DNA of 64,000 nt from Ornithinimicrobium sp. F0845. Lineage in GTDB: Bacteria; Actinomycetota; Actinomycetes; Actinomycetales; Dermatophilaceae. Of the stretch, positions 32,461 to 41,437 are shown piece by piece. The notes beneath the pieces were generated by a model. It worked only from the letters and a program-made list of their open reading frames with translations. It was not told where the DNA came from and made no database searches. The stretch is from the NCBI RefSeq assembly GCF_023015765.1, contig NZ_JALKAL010000002.1:469778-533777 (forward strand). The letters run 5' to 3'. Position 1 is the stretch's first letter. Every line of letters starts with the position of its first letter. The position numbers and the translations under genes are program-made.

Positions 32461-33275
32461 CCGCGCAGCCCCTGCCCACCCGACCCACGCCCACCGCGAC
32501 CCGCGCACCCAGCCCGGGCTCCGGCATACTCACCGCCTCCTCGGTCTTCGTCGGACGCGCCACCCGGCACAGCCTGCGCGACGTGGAGGCACTGCTCATG
32601 GCGGTGGTGCTGCCGGTGATGCTCATGCTGATGTTCACCTACGTCTTCGGCGGTGCGATCAGCACCGGCCGGGACTACCTGGACTACGTCGTGCCGGGGA
32701 TCGTGCTGACCTGCGCCGGGTTCGGCGCCGCCTCGACGGCCGTGGGGGTCAGCCAGGACATGACGACCGGCACGATCAACCGCCTCCGCACCATGCCCGT
32801 GCCCAGCGCCACCGTGCTCGTCGGGCACGTCGCCGCCAGCCTGGCCCGCAACCTGCTGGCCACCGGAGTGGTGCTGCTGGTCGCGGTCCTCATCGGCTTC
32901 CGCCCGGACGCCGGAGCCCTGCACTGGGCGGGCGCGGTCGGTCTGCTGGCCCTCTACATCCTGACCATCACCGCGGTCTTCGCCATGCTCGGGCTGGTCG
33001 CCCACTCCCCCGAGGCGGCCAACGGCTACGGCTTCGTGCTGCTGTTCCTGCCCTACGTCTCCAGCGCGTTCGTGCCCGTCGCGACGATGCCGGGCTGGCT
33101 GCAGGGCTTCGCGGCGCACCAGCCGATCACCCCGGTGATCGAGGCGACGCGCGCGCTCTTCGCCGGCACCTCCCCCGGCACGGACGCGCTGGTCGCCATC
33201 GCCTGGTGCGTCGGCATCATCGCGGTGGCCGCGGTGCTCACGGCCTACCTGTTCCCCCGGCGCGTCGCGCGCTGA
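32457..33275 (+). CDS. DrrB-type ABC-2 exporter permease
   Basis: A 272-residue ABC-2 membrane protein with six predicted helices. The conserved DrrB features are RHSLRDVEALLMAVVLPVML, DYLDYVVPGIVLTCAGFGAA and the end segment FLPYVSSAFVPVATMPGWLQ, then FAAHQPITPVIEATRALF. It forms the channel of the TetR-regulated exporter with the preceding ATPase, to which it is coupled by overlap. An AGTATGCCG motif (minus strand, 32522-32530) forces an ATA codon in SGILTAS. Confidence 0.9.
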   Translation: MTAQPLPTRPTPTATRAPSPGSGILTASSVFVGRATRHSLRDVEALLMAVVLPVMLMLMFTYVFGGAISTGRDYLDYVVPGIVLTCAGFGAASTAVGVSQDMTTGTINRLRTMPVPSATVLVGHVAASLARNLLATGVVLLVAVLIGFRPDAGALHWAGAVGLLALYILTITAVFAMLGLVAHSPEAANGYGFVLLFLPYVSSAFVPVATMPGWLQGFAAHQPITPVIEATRALFAGTSPGTDALVAIAWCVGIIAVAAVLTAYLFPRRVAR

Positions 33276-33276
33276 G

Positions 33277-33362
33277 GCCGGCGCCGGACACGGAAGTATG
33301 CCGGGCGCCCCGGCCGGCGTCCGCCGGCGCCGGACACGGCAGGTATGCCGGCCGGCGTCCGC
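33277..33362. repeat. 46-base tandem duplication after the exporter genes
   Basis: A 17-base exact repeat, GCCGGCGCCGGACACGG, occurs at 33277-33293 and 33323-33339. It is followed each time by GTATGCCGG and then GGCCGGCGTCCG, giving a 46-base unit in two copies. It lies just past the permease stop. Confidence 0.6.
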
Positions 33363-33375
33363 GGGATCCGTCATT

Positions 33376-33440
33376 GGTGCGAGCGACTCGCCGTTGGTGC
33401 GAGCCCCATGACGTCACATCGACGGCGATTCGCTCGCACC
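33376..33440. promoter_or_regulatory. 18-base inverted repeat enclosing TGACGTCA, before the glucosidase gene
   Basis: Arms GGTGCGAGCGACTCGCCG (33376-33393) and CGGCGATTCGCTCGCACC (33423-33440) differ at one base. The 29-base loop holds a further TTGGTGCGAGC copy and the palindrome TGACGTCA (33409-33416). It lies 160 bases before the GH13 start and could be an operator or a strong terminator for the exporter operon. Confidence 0.45.
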
Positions 33441-33600
33441 GACCTGCGACAGCACTCGGACCGACCATCAGCGAAGTCCTTCACGACGGGCAGTGGACCG
33501 TCCGCGTCCGTGGCGACGAAGACGGCACGCCCGCCGGATGCCGGGGCGCCCGGACGGCGGATTTCCCACGGCGGTCATGGGTCACCCACAATGGTGTCCC

Positions 33601-35346
33601 GTGACCTCCCCCCAGCCGCCCGCCGCAACGCACCCTCACCACCCCGCCGAGTCCCACGACGCACCCTGGTGGCGCCACGCGGTGATCTACCAGATCTACC
33701 CCCGGTCCTGGGCCGACGGAAACGGTGACGGGATCGGGGACCTGCCCGGCATCACCGCCCGCCTGCCCTACCTTGCCGATCTGGGAATCGATGCGGTGTG
33801 GCTCTCCCCGTTCTACGTCTCACCGATGTGCGACGCGGGCTATGACGTGGCCGACTACCGCGACATCGACCCGATCTTCGGGACCCTCGCGGACGCCGAC
33901 GCGCTCATCCACACGGCCCACGACCTCGGCCTGCGGGTGATCGTCGACCTGGTGCCCAACCACACCTCCAGCGAGCACGAGTGGTTCCAGGCCGCGCTGG
34001 CCGCCGCGCCGGGCTCGCCGGAGCGCAGGCGCTACATGTTCGCCGAGGGCAGCGGCAGCGACGGCTCGGAGCCACCCAACAACTGGCAGTCCGTCTTCGG
34101 CGGCACGGCCTGGACGCGGGTGCAGGAGGCCGGCGGCACCCCCGGCCAGTGGTACCTGCACCTCTTCGACCCCGGCCAGCCGGACTTGAACTGGGAGAAC
34201 CCGGAGGTCCGGGAGATGTTCCTGGACGTGCTGCGGTTCTGGCTGGACCGAGGCGTCGACGGCTTCCGGGTCGACGTCGCCCACGGCCTGGTCAAGGCCG
34301 AGGGGCTGCCGGACTGGCACGAGCGGACCGGGATGCTCGGCAGCCACGAGGAGGAGCACGAGGGCGACAGCCACCAGGCCACCCGGGCACCGATGTGGGA
34401 CCAGGACGGCGTCCACGAGATCTATCGCGAGTGGCGCAAGGTGCTGGACAGCTACAACCCCGAGGGCGACCCTGCCCGCGACCGGATCCTGTGCGCCGAG
34501 GCGTGGGTCGAGCCGGTCGAGCGGGCGGTGGCCTACACCCGGCCCGACGAGATGCACCAGGCGTTCAACTTCGGATTCCTGGAGGCCCCGTGGCGGGCGG
34601 CGGACCTGCGCACCGTCATCACCGACTCCCTCGACGCCGCCGACATGGTCGGCGCGCCCAGCACCTGGGTGCTGTCCAACCACGACGTCGTGCGGCACAC
34701 CAGCCGGCTCGGCCTGGAGGTGGGCACCCAACGCCCCAACGGCATCGGCATCGGTGACGTCCAGCCCAACGCGATCCTGGGTGCGCGCCGGGCTCGTGCC
34801 GCCACGGCGCTGATGCTCGCACTGCCGGGGTCGGCCTACGTCTACCAGGGTGAGGAGCTGGGCCTCCCGGATCACACCGCCCTGCCCGACGACGTGCGCC
34901 AGGACCCCACGTGGGAGCGCTCCGACCACGCCGAGCGCGGCCGGGACGGCTGCCGGGTCCCGATCCCCTGGGAGGCCGACCGGACCGCCTACGGCTTCGG
35001 CGCCACCTGGGACACCTGGCTGCCGCAGCCCGAGATCTACGGCCCCCTGGCCATCGACCGGCAGCAGGGAGTGGCCGGGTCGTCGCTGGAGCTCTACCGC
35101 ACGCTGCTGGCGATCCGCCGCGAGCTCGACCTCGGGGTCGGTGAGCTGGTCTGGGACGAGTCGTTCGGCGCGCAGACCGTGGCCTTCCGCATCACCGACC
35201 AGGACGGTGCGGGCGTGCTCGTGGTCGCCAACCTGGGCACCGACCCGGTGCCGCTGCCCGAAGGCGCTGACGTGCTGGTGAGCAGCGGACACCTGGTCGA
35301 CGGTGGGGTGCCGACCGACACGACCGTCTGGCTGCGCCTGGCCTGA
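33601..35346 (+). CDS. GH13 alpha-glucosidase
   Basis: A 581-residue GH13 enzyme of the oligo-1,6/alpha-glucosidase group. It starts with WWRHAVIYQIYPRSWADGNG, and has the substrate Asp/His region VDLVPNHTSSEHEWF, the nucleophile Asp in GFRVDVAHGLVK, the acid Glu in ILCAEAWVEP and the third carboxylate in VLSNHDVVRHTSR. It cleaves alpha-linked glucose from short oligosaccharides in the cytoplasm. GTG 33601 is 8 bases after CACAAT (33587-33592) and the homology begins a few residues on, so the frame upstream of it is not used. No signal peptide is seen. Confidence 0.9.
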   Translation: MTSPQPPAATHPHHPAESHDAPWWRHAVIYQIYPRSWADGNGDGIGDLPGITARLPYLADLGIDAVWLSPFYVSPMCDAGYDVADYRDIDPIFGTLADADALIHTAHDLGLRVIVDLVPNHTSSEHEWFQAALAAAPGSPERRRYMFAEGSGSDGSEPPNNWQSVFGGTAWTRVQEAGGTPGQWYLHLFDPGQPDLNWENPEVREMFLDVLRFWLDRGVDGFRVDVAHGLVKAEGLPDWHERTGMLGSHEEEHEGDSHQATRAPMWDQDGVHEIYREWRKVLDSYNPEGDPARDRILCAEAWVEPVERAVAYTRPDEMHQAFNFGFLEAPWRAADLRTVITDSLDAADMVGAPSTWVLSNHDVVRHTSRLGLEVGTQRPNGIGIGDVQPNAILGARRARAATALMLALPGSAYVYQGEELGLPDHTALPDDVRQDPTWERSDHAERGRDGCRVPIPWEADRTAYGFGATWDTWLPQPEIYGPLAIDRQQGVAGSSLELYRTLLAIRRELDLGVGELVWDESFGAQTVAFRITDQDGAGVLVVANLGTDPVPLPEGADVLVSSGHLVDGGVPTDTTVWLRLA

Positions 35347-35431
35347 GCGGTGCCGGCAGCACCGATGCGACCTGCGGCACGCCGCGCGCCCCGACCGGCT
35401 CGAGGCCTGCTGCGTCGGAGGCTGAGCCAGG

Positions 35432-36739
35432 TCACTCCGCCGGCTTGCCCGGGCCGATCGAGGTGACCAGCACCCGCTCGATGCGCATGCCGTCCATGGA
35501 CAGCACCTCCAGGCGCAGCCCCTCGTGCTCGACGGTGTCACCGACCTCGGCGAGTCGCCCGAGCCGCTCGAGGACCAGGCCGCCAACGGTGTCGTAGTTC
35601 TCGCTGCTCGACTCCACCCCGGTGAGCTCCTCGAACTCCTCGATGTTCAGGGACCCGTCGACGTCGAGGGACTCCCCGCGACGCAGGGTCGTGTCCTCGG
35701 GATCGGTGCCGGCGTCATACTCGTCGTAGATCTCGCCGACCACCTCCTCCACGAGGTCCTCCATGGTGACGATGCCGTCGGTGCCGCCGTACTCGTCGAC
35801 GACCAGGGCGATCTGCTGCTTCTCCGCACGCAGCCGGTTCATCGCCGGCAGCACGTGCAGGCTGCCCGGCAGGGCCACAATCGGGCGCGTGATGTCTGCG
35901 ATCCGACGAGTGGGCCAGTCCCCGACCGGCACGGCCAGCACGTCCCGGATGTGCACGAACCCGAGGATGTCGTCGACCGAGCGCCCCGTCACCGGGAACC
36001 GCGAGTGACTGGAGCTCATCAGGGTGTCGTGCAGGTCCTCCACGGTCTGGTCGCCGGCCAGGAACTGGACGTCGGTGCGGGGCCGCATCACCCGGTCGAC
36101 GTTGCGCTCGTGCGCGCGGAAGACGTCGGTGAGGATGCGCCGGCTGTAGGGGCGCAGTCCCTGGTGTCCCTCGATGATCTCCCGGACCTCGTCGGTGCTC
36201 ATCTCCTCGCTCGCGGCGTCCGGGTCGCCCCCGACCAGCCGCACGACGAAGTTGGTGGAGACCGACAGCAGCCAGATCACCGGTCGCACCAGCCGGGCGA
36301 AGAGGTTGAGCGGCGGGCCGAGGATCCGGGTGAACGCCACGGCCTGCTGCATCGCCAGCCGCTTGGGCACCAACTCCCCCAGGACCAGGGACATGTAGGC
36401 GATCAGCAGCGTCATCAGCACCAGTGCCAATGTGTCGGCCATCCCCTCGGGCACCCCCCAGCCGGTCAGCACCGGCACCAGGTCCGGGGCGATCGTCGAG
36501 CCGCCGTAGGCCGAGGAGAAGAAGCCCGCGACGGTCACTCCGATCTGCACCGCGGACAGGAACTGGTTGGGGTTGCGCACCAGCGCGCCGATCCGCTCAC
36601 CCCGCGGGCCGCCCGCCTCGATCTTGCGGACCTGGCCGTCGCGCAGCGACACGATCGCCATCTCGGTGCCGGCGAAGACGCCGCCGATCAGCACGAAGAC
36701 GAGGACCAGACCGAGGTTGACCAGTGTTTGAGAGTCCAC
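35432..36739 (-). CDS. CNNM/HlyC-type membrane protein with CBS domains
   Basis: A 435-residue protein with an N-terminal DUF21/CNNM membrane domain (LVLVFVLIGGVFAGTEMAIVS, with later helices around TLALVLMTLLIAYMSLVLGE), two CBS domains (RVMRPRTDVQFLAGDQTVED, then DILGFVHIRDVLAVP) and a C-terminal CorC/HlyC domain (VDEYGGTDGIVTMEDLVEEV). Relatives move or sense Mg/Co ions and some were called hemolysins. It is divergent from the small ArsR-type regulator at 36864. Confidence 0.9.
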   Translation of the reverse strand: MDSQTLVNLGLVLVFVLIGGVFAGTEMAIVSLRDGQVRKIEAGGPRGERIGALVRNPNQFLSAVQIGVTVAGFFSSAYGGSTIAPDLVPVLTGWGVPEGMADTLALVLMTLLIAYMSLVLGELVPKRLAMQQAVAFTRILGPPLNLFARLVRPVIWLLSVSTNFVVRLVGGDPDAASEEMSTDEVREIIEGHQGLRPYSRRILTDVFRAHERNVDRVMRPRTDVQFLAGDQTVEDLHDTLMSSSHSRFPVTGRSVDDILGFVHIRDVLAVPVGDWPTRRIADITRPIVALPGSLHVLPAMNRLRAEKQQIALVVDEYGGTDGIVTMEDLVEEVVGEIYDEYDAGTDPEDTTLRRGESLDVDGSLNIEEFEELTGVESSSENYDTVGGLVLERLGRLAEVGDTVEHEGLRLEVLSMDGMRIERVLVTSIGPGKPAE

Positions 36740-36817
36740 GGGACGACGCTAGCCGCTGGGAGTCCGCCAGCGCTGCCCACGCGCCGACGGTCAACCGGTC
36801 CGCGCCGGGTCAGGAGT

Positions 36818-36834
36818 GATTGGCAGCACCCAAT
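36818..36834. promoter_or_regulatory. Dyad GATTGG-CCAATC upstream of the helix-turn-helix gene
   Basis: A perfect 6-base inverted repeat with a 5-base spacer lies between the divergent CNNM gene and the regulator. TACACT (36851-36856) is 7 bases before the regulator's ATG and could be its -10. The dyad may be an autoregulatory site. Confidence 0.35.
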
Positions 36835-36863
36835 CGGGGAGCCGGATCAGTACACTGACACGC

Positions 36864-37460
36864 ATGACCGGCGACGACGCCCAGCTGGCCGACCTTTCGG
36901 ACGGCGCGGCAGCGCCCCCCAGCGAGCCCTCGGGAGTCGACCCCGGACGGCTCGAGCGACGTGAGGCCACCGACGCCGAGGCACGCGCCCTGGCCTCCAG
37001 CCTGCGGCTGCGGATCCTGCGGCTGACGCTGGACGAGGCGCTGACCAACAAGGAGATCGCCCGCGCCCTGGATCGCAACCCCGCCTCGGTCCTGCACCAC
37101 GTGCGGACACTGGTCGACACCGGGTTCCTCACCGCGGAGCCGGAGCGCCGCGGGGTGCGCGGTGCCCGCGAGATTCCCTACCGGGCCACCGGCAAGGCCT
37201 GGTATCTCGACGCTCCCGGTGTGCTGGCCGGCTCGATCGTCGAGGCGTTCGTCTCCGAGATCGCCGGCGTGACGCCGGAGCAGCGCGACTTCGTCCGGCT
37301 GCGGATCAACGGCGGCGACGTCCAGGAGTTCCAGAAGCGCCTGTATGAGGTGGTCGCAGACTTCCGCCAGCGCCCCCGCGACCCGCAGTCACCGCCGCAC
37401 TCGGTCTTCATCGCGATGCACCCGGACACCTCGGTGGTGCGGCGCGACGACGCCCCCTGA
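36864..37460 (+). CDS. ArsR-type winged-helix regulator
   Basis: A 198-residue protein. After a 35-residue polar start, the HTH reads LASSLRLRILRLTLDEALTN, then KEIARALDRNPASVLHHVRTL and GFLTAEPERRG, as in HTH_20/ArsR regulators. The C-terminal part carries no metal-binding Cys/His cluster. It is divergent from the CNNM gene and ends 2 bases before the stop of the convergent hypothetical gene. Its target is not evident. ATG 36864 is close behind a TACACT -10, so it is probably leaderless. Confidence 0.8.
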   Translation: MTGDDAQLADLSDGAAAPPSEPSGVDPGRLERREATDAEARALASSLRLRILRLTLDEALTNKEIARALDRNPASVLHHVRTLVDTGFLTAEPERRGVRGAREIPYRATGKAWYLDAPGVLAGSIVEAFVSEIAGVTPEQRDFVRLRINGGDVQEFQKRLYEVVADFRQRPRDPQSPPHSVFIAMHPDTSVVRRDDAP

Positions 37461-37462
37461 CC

Positions 37463-38185
37463 TCACCGGGTCAGGATGTGACCGATTGGCGTGCTGGCCC
37501 GGGTCCACGGCCCCGCCCGGAACACGCTCACCTCGGTGCCGGGGCGGGCAAACCCCAGGCCGTATGCCGCCAGGCCGGCTCCGGCGGTCAGGGTCCCGTC
37601 CCCGACGGGTCGCCCCCAGACCCGCTCTCGCAGTGCGGCCACGGCGAGGGCGCCGGAGCCCTCGGGTGCGCCCTCGGCGATCTCGGTGATGCCGGAGCGC
37701 GCCGCCTCCAGCAGCTCGTCGGCCGCGACCGTGCCCACCGGCTCCCACCCCGAACGGGCCGGGGTGAGGGCGGTCCACGGCTCGGAGTTCTCCATCGGCG
37801 GGACCGGCAGGCGCGTGCCGAGGTCGCCGGTGCTCGACCGGCGGGCCAGCCGGTCACTCACCGCGGCCAGCGGCACCGTGACGTCCAGCGCCGCGGCGCC
37901 GTGCAGTCCGGCCAGCGGCATGGTGCGCAGCCCCAGGACGACCCCCTGCCCGATGAGGCCACGCCCCGGCAGCACGCAGACCCAGGCGGCCAACACGGCG
38001 CCGGTGACCTGGAGTCGCACCGACCCCTGGTCCATCAGGGTCCGCGCCCGGCCGACCAGGATCCCCAGGTCCTGCAGGCTCTCGACGTCAGGGAACTCCA
38101 GCGCGACGCCACCGTTGCCCGGGGGTCCGTTACCCGGGGTCCCGTTCACCGGGGACCCGTTGCCCGGCGTCCCGTCAGTGCTCAC
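37463..38185 (-). CDS. Conserved-looking protein of unknown function with PGNG repeats
   Basis: A 240-residue protein I do not recognise. The start (GTG 38185) overlaps the end of the thioesterase gene, so the two are co-translated. The first 25 residues contain repeats of the type TPGNG-SPVNG-TPGNG-PPGNG, then a regular domain with short hydrophobic beta-like stretches (VRLQVTGAVLAAWVCVLPGR, VSDRLARRSS) and a C-terminal part with GAGLAAYGLGFARPGTEVSV. There is no signal peptide or membrane helix. Coupling to a hotdog thioesterase suggests a role with acyl-CoA, which is weak evidence. Confidence 0.7.
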   Translation of the reverse strand: MSTDGTPGNGSPVNGTPGNGPPGNGGVALEFPDVESLQDLGILVGRARTLMDQGSVRLQVTGAVLAAWVCVLPGRGLIGQGVVLGLRTMPLAGLHGAAALDVTVPLAAVSDRLARRSSTGDLGTRLPVPPMENSEPWTALTPARSGWEPVGTVAADELLEAARSGITEIAEGAPEGSGALAVAALRERVWGRPVGDGTLTAGAGLAAYGLGFARPGTEVSVFRAGPWTRASTPIGHILTR

Positions 38186-38654
38186 GGCGACGCTCCTTGT
38201 GGGATCGCAGCAGCAGCGGCTCGCCGAGCACGCTCTCCATAGCCTGCCGCTCGTGGTCGACGATCCGACGCGGCCGCGCCGCGGTGAGGTCATAGGTGAC
38301 CAGTGTCGACTCGGCCTGCGCGTAGGTGACGTCGGTGCCGACCTGCCCCACGACATACGAGATGTCGAAACTGGCGCCACTGATGGCCGAGCACCACAGC
38401 CTGACCAGGGCGGGCTGGTAGTTAAAGGTCATCGGGGCCAGGTAGTCGATCTCGGTGCGGGCGACCAGCACACCGTCCTCCAGCAGGGAGCGCTCCTGCC
38501 CGAACCAGAGATGGAAGGCATAGACGCGAGCCTCCTCCAGGTAGCGGAGGTACTGCACGTTGTTGACGTGGCCGTAGGCGTCCATGTCCGACCACCGCAT
38601 GGCCACCTCGATGGTGGCGGCTCCGGGCGGCACGACGATCGCGGGAGGGGGCAT
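38175..38654 (-). CDS. Hotdog-fold acyl-CoA thioesterase
   Basis: A 159-residue 4HBT-type thioesterase with the active-site stretch MRWSDMDAYGHVNNVQYLRY (D-x-D-x-x-G-H-V-N-N), and LEEARVYAFH and TEIDYLAPMTF as in actinobacterial long-form family members. It hydrolyses an acyl-CoA to the acid and CoA. It is divergent from tesB 41 bases away, so this short interval serves two thioesterase genes, and it overlaps the following unknown gene. Confidence 0.88.
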   Translation of the reverse strand: MPPPAIVVPPGAATIEVAMRWSDMDAYGHVNNVQYLRYLEEARVYAFHLWFGQERSLLEDGVLVARTEIDYLAPMTFNYQPALVRLWCSAISGASFDISYVVGQVGTDVTYAQAESTLVTYDLTAARPRRIVDHERQAMESVLGEPLLLRSHKERRREH

Positions 38655-38695
38655 GGGGACATCCTCTCAGGCGCGGTGTGGACTAGAGTTCCCGC

Positions 38696-39634
38696 GTGAG
38701 TCCCACGCCCGGAGCCCAGCTGAACGACCTGCTCGACGTGCTCGACCTGACCTTCGAGGGCCGGACGACGGCACGGGTCTCGTCGCTGGAGGGCTCGGTG
38801 GAGAACCTGCACGACAGCGAGGGCGAGGTCTTCCTCGGTCGCAGCCAGCCGATGCCGCACGGCCGCGTCTTCGGCGGACAGGTGCTCGCCCAGTGCGTCG
38901 TCGCGGCCAGCCGCACAGTGGACGTCGATGACGGGGACGGCCCACGACACATCCATTCGCTGCACGGCTACTTCCTGCGCCCGGGTGATGCCAACGAGCC
39001 GATTCGATTCCTGGTCGACCGGATGCGCGACGGCGGGTCGTTCTCGGCACGGCGGGTGCACGCCGTCCAGAACGGGAAGATCCTGCTGTCGATGATCACG
39101 TCCTTCCAGGAGCTCAACGACGGCTTGGACCACCAGATCGAGATGCCCGACGTGCCCCACCCGGACGAGCTCCGTCCGGACGCCGAGGTGCTGTCCAAGA
39201 TCGACCACCCCGTCGCCCAGCACGCGGCCAGCCGGGCCGTGGAGCTGCGCCACGTCGAGCGACAGCTCATTCCCGGCAGCGACGTGGAGCCCCAGGAGCG
39301 CCAGTCGGTCTGGATGCGGCTGCCCGGTGAGGTGCCCGACGACCCGCAGCTGCACGCCGCCGTGCTGGCCTACGCCTCCGACTACAGCCTGCTCGAGCCG
39401 GTGTTGCGCAAGCACGGCATCATGTGGGGCGACCCCCGCCTGCGGATCGCGAGCCTGGACCACGGCATGTGGTTCCACCGTCCGGCTCGCACCGACCAGT
39501 GGGTGCTCTACACCCAGCTCGCCCCCTCCGCCCAGAGTGGCCGCGGCCTCGGCCTCGGCCACATGTTCAGCGAGGACGGCACGTTGCTGGCGACCGTCGG
39601 CCAGGAGGGCATGGTCCGGATCAAGGAGTCCTGA
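38696..39634 (+). CDS. tesB: Acyl-CoA thioesterase II
   Basis: A 312-residue double-hotdog thioesterase of the TesB type. Features are GRSQPMPHGRVFGGQVLAQC in the N-terminal hotdog, RHIHSLHGYFLRPGDANEPI, and in the second half ASLDHGMWFHRPARTDQWVL with the catalytic Asp, plus SGRGLGLGHMFSEDGTLLAT. It cleaves a broad range of acyl-CoA esters. The GTG at 38696 is 6 bases after TAGAGT (38684-38689), the leaderless arrangement. It ends two bases before the stop of the convergent LLM gene. Confidence 0.93.
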   Translation: MSPTPGAQLNDLLDVLDLTFEGRTTARVSSLEGSVENLHDSEGEVFLGRSQPMPHGRVFGGQVLAQCVVAASRTVDVDDGDGPRHIHSLHGYFLRPGDANEPIRFLVDRMRDGGSFSARRVHAVQNGKILLSMITSFQELNDGLDHQIEMPDVPHPDELRPDAEVLSKIDHPVAQHAASRAVELRHVERQLIPGSDVEPQERQSVWMRLPGEVPDDPQLHAAVLAYASDYSLLEPVLRKHGIMWGDPRLRIASLDHGMWFHRPARTDQWVLYTQLAPSAQSGRGLGLGHMFSEDGTLLATVGQEGMVRIKES

Positions 39635-39636
39635 CC

Positions 39637-40539
39637 TCAGAGATCCGCTGCCTGCTCCACCAGCTCGGCCACCAGCTCGTAGGCGGCCGGGTCGGTGTCG
39701 TTGGCCATCCCGAGGATCACGGTGTCGGTGCCGATCTCGGCGAGCGCGCCGAGCTTGTCGACGGCCTGGGCCACGCTGAGCGAGGTCTCCCCCGACGCCA
39801 TCGTCTCCCCGCCGTCCCGGGTCAGCGCGACCCGCGAGAGCACGGTGTGCTCGATCTGCGCCGGGTCCCGACCGAGGTCGGCGCAGTGCCGGGCGAGCAC
39901 GTCGAACTTGCCCTGCAGCACCCCGGGCCCGGTGTAGTCGAACAGGTTGCAGGCGTCCGCGTACTGTGCCACCAGCCGCAGCGTCTTGCGCTCCCCGCCC
40001 CCGCCGATCAGCACCGGCGGTCGTCGCACGGGTTGCGGAGAGTTCAGCGGCCGTTCCAGGTGGTGGTGGGTGCCGACATACTCACCCTCGTCGCCGTCCC
40101 ACATCCGGTTGACGATCTGCAGGGTCTCCTCCAGGTGCTCGAAGCGCTCGGCGACCGGTGGGAAGGGCACGCCCAGCGCACGGTGCTCATCATCGAACCA
40201 CCCCGCCCCGAGGCCCAACCAGGCGCGGCCGCCCGAGAGCACGTCGAGCGTGGTCACCGTCTTGGCGAGTATGCCGGGGTGCCGGTAGGTCACGCCCGTC
40301 ACCATCGCGCCCAGCTGGATCCGCGAGGTCACCCCGGCGGCGAAGCCCAGCGTCGTGTAGGCCTCGAGCATCTCGCTCTCGGGCGGGCCGATCGCCGGGA
40401 TCTGGAAGAAGTGGTCCATCACCCACAGGCTGACCAGCCCCGCCTGCTCCGCGTCCCGCGCCAGGCGGGTGAACGTCGGGCCGATCGAGGCCGGCGCGTC
40501 GGGCCAGGACCAGTAGGACACCTGCATGCCGAGTTTCAT
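39637..40539 (-). CDS. LLM-class F420-dependent oxidoreductase
   Basis: A 300-residue luciferase-like TIM-barrel oxidoreductase (MKLGMQVSYWSWPDAPASIG, WVMDHFFQIPAIG, GVTYRHPGILAKTVTTLDVL, SGGRAWLGLGAGWFDDEHRA). This subgroup commonly uses F420 in actinobacteria; FMN cannot be excluded. The start is ATG 40539, where homology begins. The substrate is unknown. An AGTATGCCG motif at 40268 makes an ATA codon in HPGILAK. Confidence 0.85.
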   Translation of the reverse strand: MKLGMQVSYWSWPDAPASIGPTFTRLARDAEQAGLVSLWVMDHFFQIPAIGPPESEMLEAYTTLGFAAGVTSRIQLGAMVTGVTYRHPGILAKTVTTLDVLSGGRAWLGLGAGWFDDEHRALGVPFPPVAERFEHLEETLQIVNRMWDGDEGEYVGTHHHLERPLNSPQPVRRPPVLIGGGGERKTLRLVAQYADACNLFDYTGPGVLQGKFDVLARHCADLGRDPAQIEHTVLSRVALTRDGGETMASGETSLSVAQAVDKLGALAEIGTDTVILGMANDTDPAAYELVAELVEQAADL

Positions 40540-40595
40540 GACTCCAGTCTGCTGGATCGTTCTGCTTGCGGGTACGGTGACCCGCGAGCGCGGGC

Positions 40596-41321
40596 CTACC
40601 TGTCGCCCAGCACGCAGAACTCGTTGCCACTGGGGTCGCGCATCACCACCCACGAGTGGCCCTGCGCCCAGTCCTCGGTCGCCCGGGTCGCCCCGAGGGA
40701 CAGTGCGAGGTCGACCAGACCCGCCTGGTCAGGACCGCCGGGCTCGGGCCGGACGTCCAGGTGGGTGCGGTTCTGCCGGACCTTGGGCTCCGGCTCCGGG
40801 CACAGCTCCAACAGCGGACCGCGCCCGCTTGGGTGGCGCAGCGAGACCAGCCCGACACCCTCCGTGCGCACCCAGCCGCTCAGCGCCGCATAGAACGCCC
40901 CGTCGCGCTCGGGGTCGGCACTGTCCAGCGGCAACGCCGCGATCGGTCCGGTGTCGTGATAGGCGGGGCGCTCCTCCATCACGCAGAACGCGTTGCCGTC
41001 GGGGTCGGCGAGCACGACCCACGGCACGTCGCCCTGCCCGATGTCCGCACGCGTTGCCCCCAGGGCGAGGAGCCGCTCGACGACGGCCGCCTGCTCCCCG
41101 GGATCGCCGCCGAGCAGGTCCAGGTGCAGCCGCCAGCCCGGTGCTGGCGGGTCGGTCACCGGATCGATGCAGAGGTCGAGCCACCAGCCCCCCAGATCGA
41201 GTCGCCCCTCGAACTCCCCGTCGTCGGTCAGGCCCGCGTCGACCAGCCCCAGCGCTCCCGTCCAGAACCGGCCGGTCGTCTCCGGGTCACGTGCCTGCAT
41301 GTTGATGTTCTCCAGTCCCAT
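40596..41321 (-). CDS. Tandem VOC (glyoxalase-like) protein
   Basis: A 241-residue protein with two vicinal-oxygen-chelate domains in tandem. Each half ends with a similar [16 protein letters not shown] or [16 protein letters not shown] stretch, and the first begins [20 protein letters not shown]. Such proteins include glyoxalase-like enzymes and antibiotic-binding proteins. Whether a metal site is complete cannot be judged by eye. It is divergent from arcA, which starts 117 bases away. ATG 41321 starts the homology. Confidence 0.85.
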   Translation of the reverse strand: MGLENINMQARDPETTGRFWTGALGLVDAGLTDDGEFEGRLDLGGWWLDLCIDPVTDPPAPGWRLHLDLLGGDPGEQAAVVERLLALGATRADIGQGDVPWVVLADPDGNAFCVMEERPAYHDTGPIAALPLDSADPERDGAFYAALSGWVRTEGVGLVSLRHPSGRGPLLELCPEPEPKVRQNRTHLDVRPEPGGPDQAGLVDLALSLGATRATEDWAQGHSWVVMRDPSGNEFCVLGDR

Positions 41322-41437
41322 CCCGTCAATGTAGGCACCGGCACCGACAGCCACCCGTTGCACGCACACCCCCGGGTGCGGTAGGCCTGCTGTCACGTGA
41401 GCGGCCCTTTCCCGAGAGGCCCAGAAAGGATGAGCCG

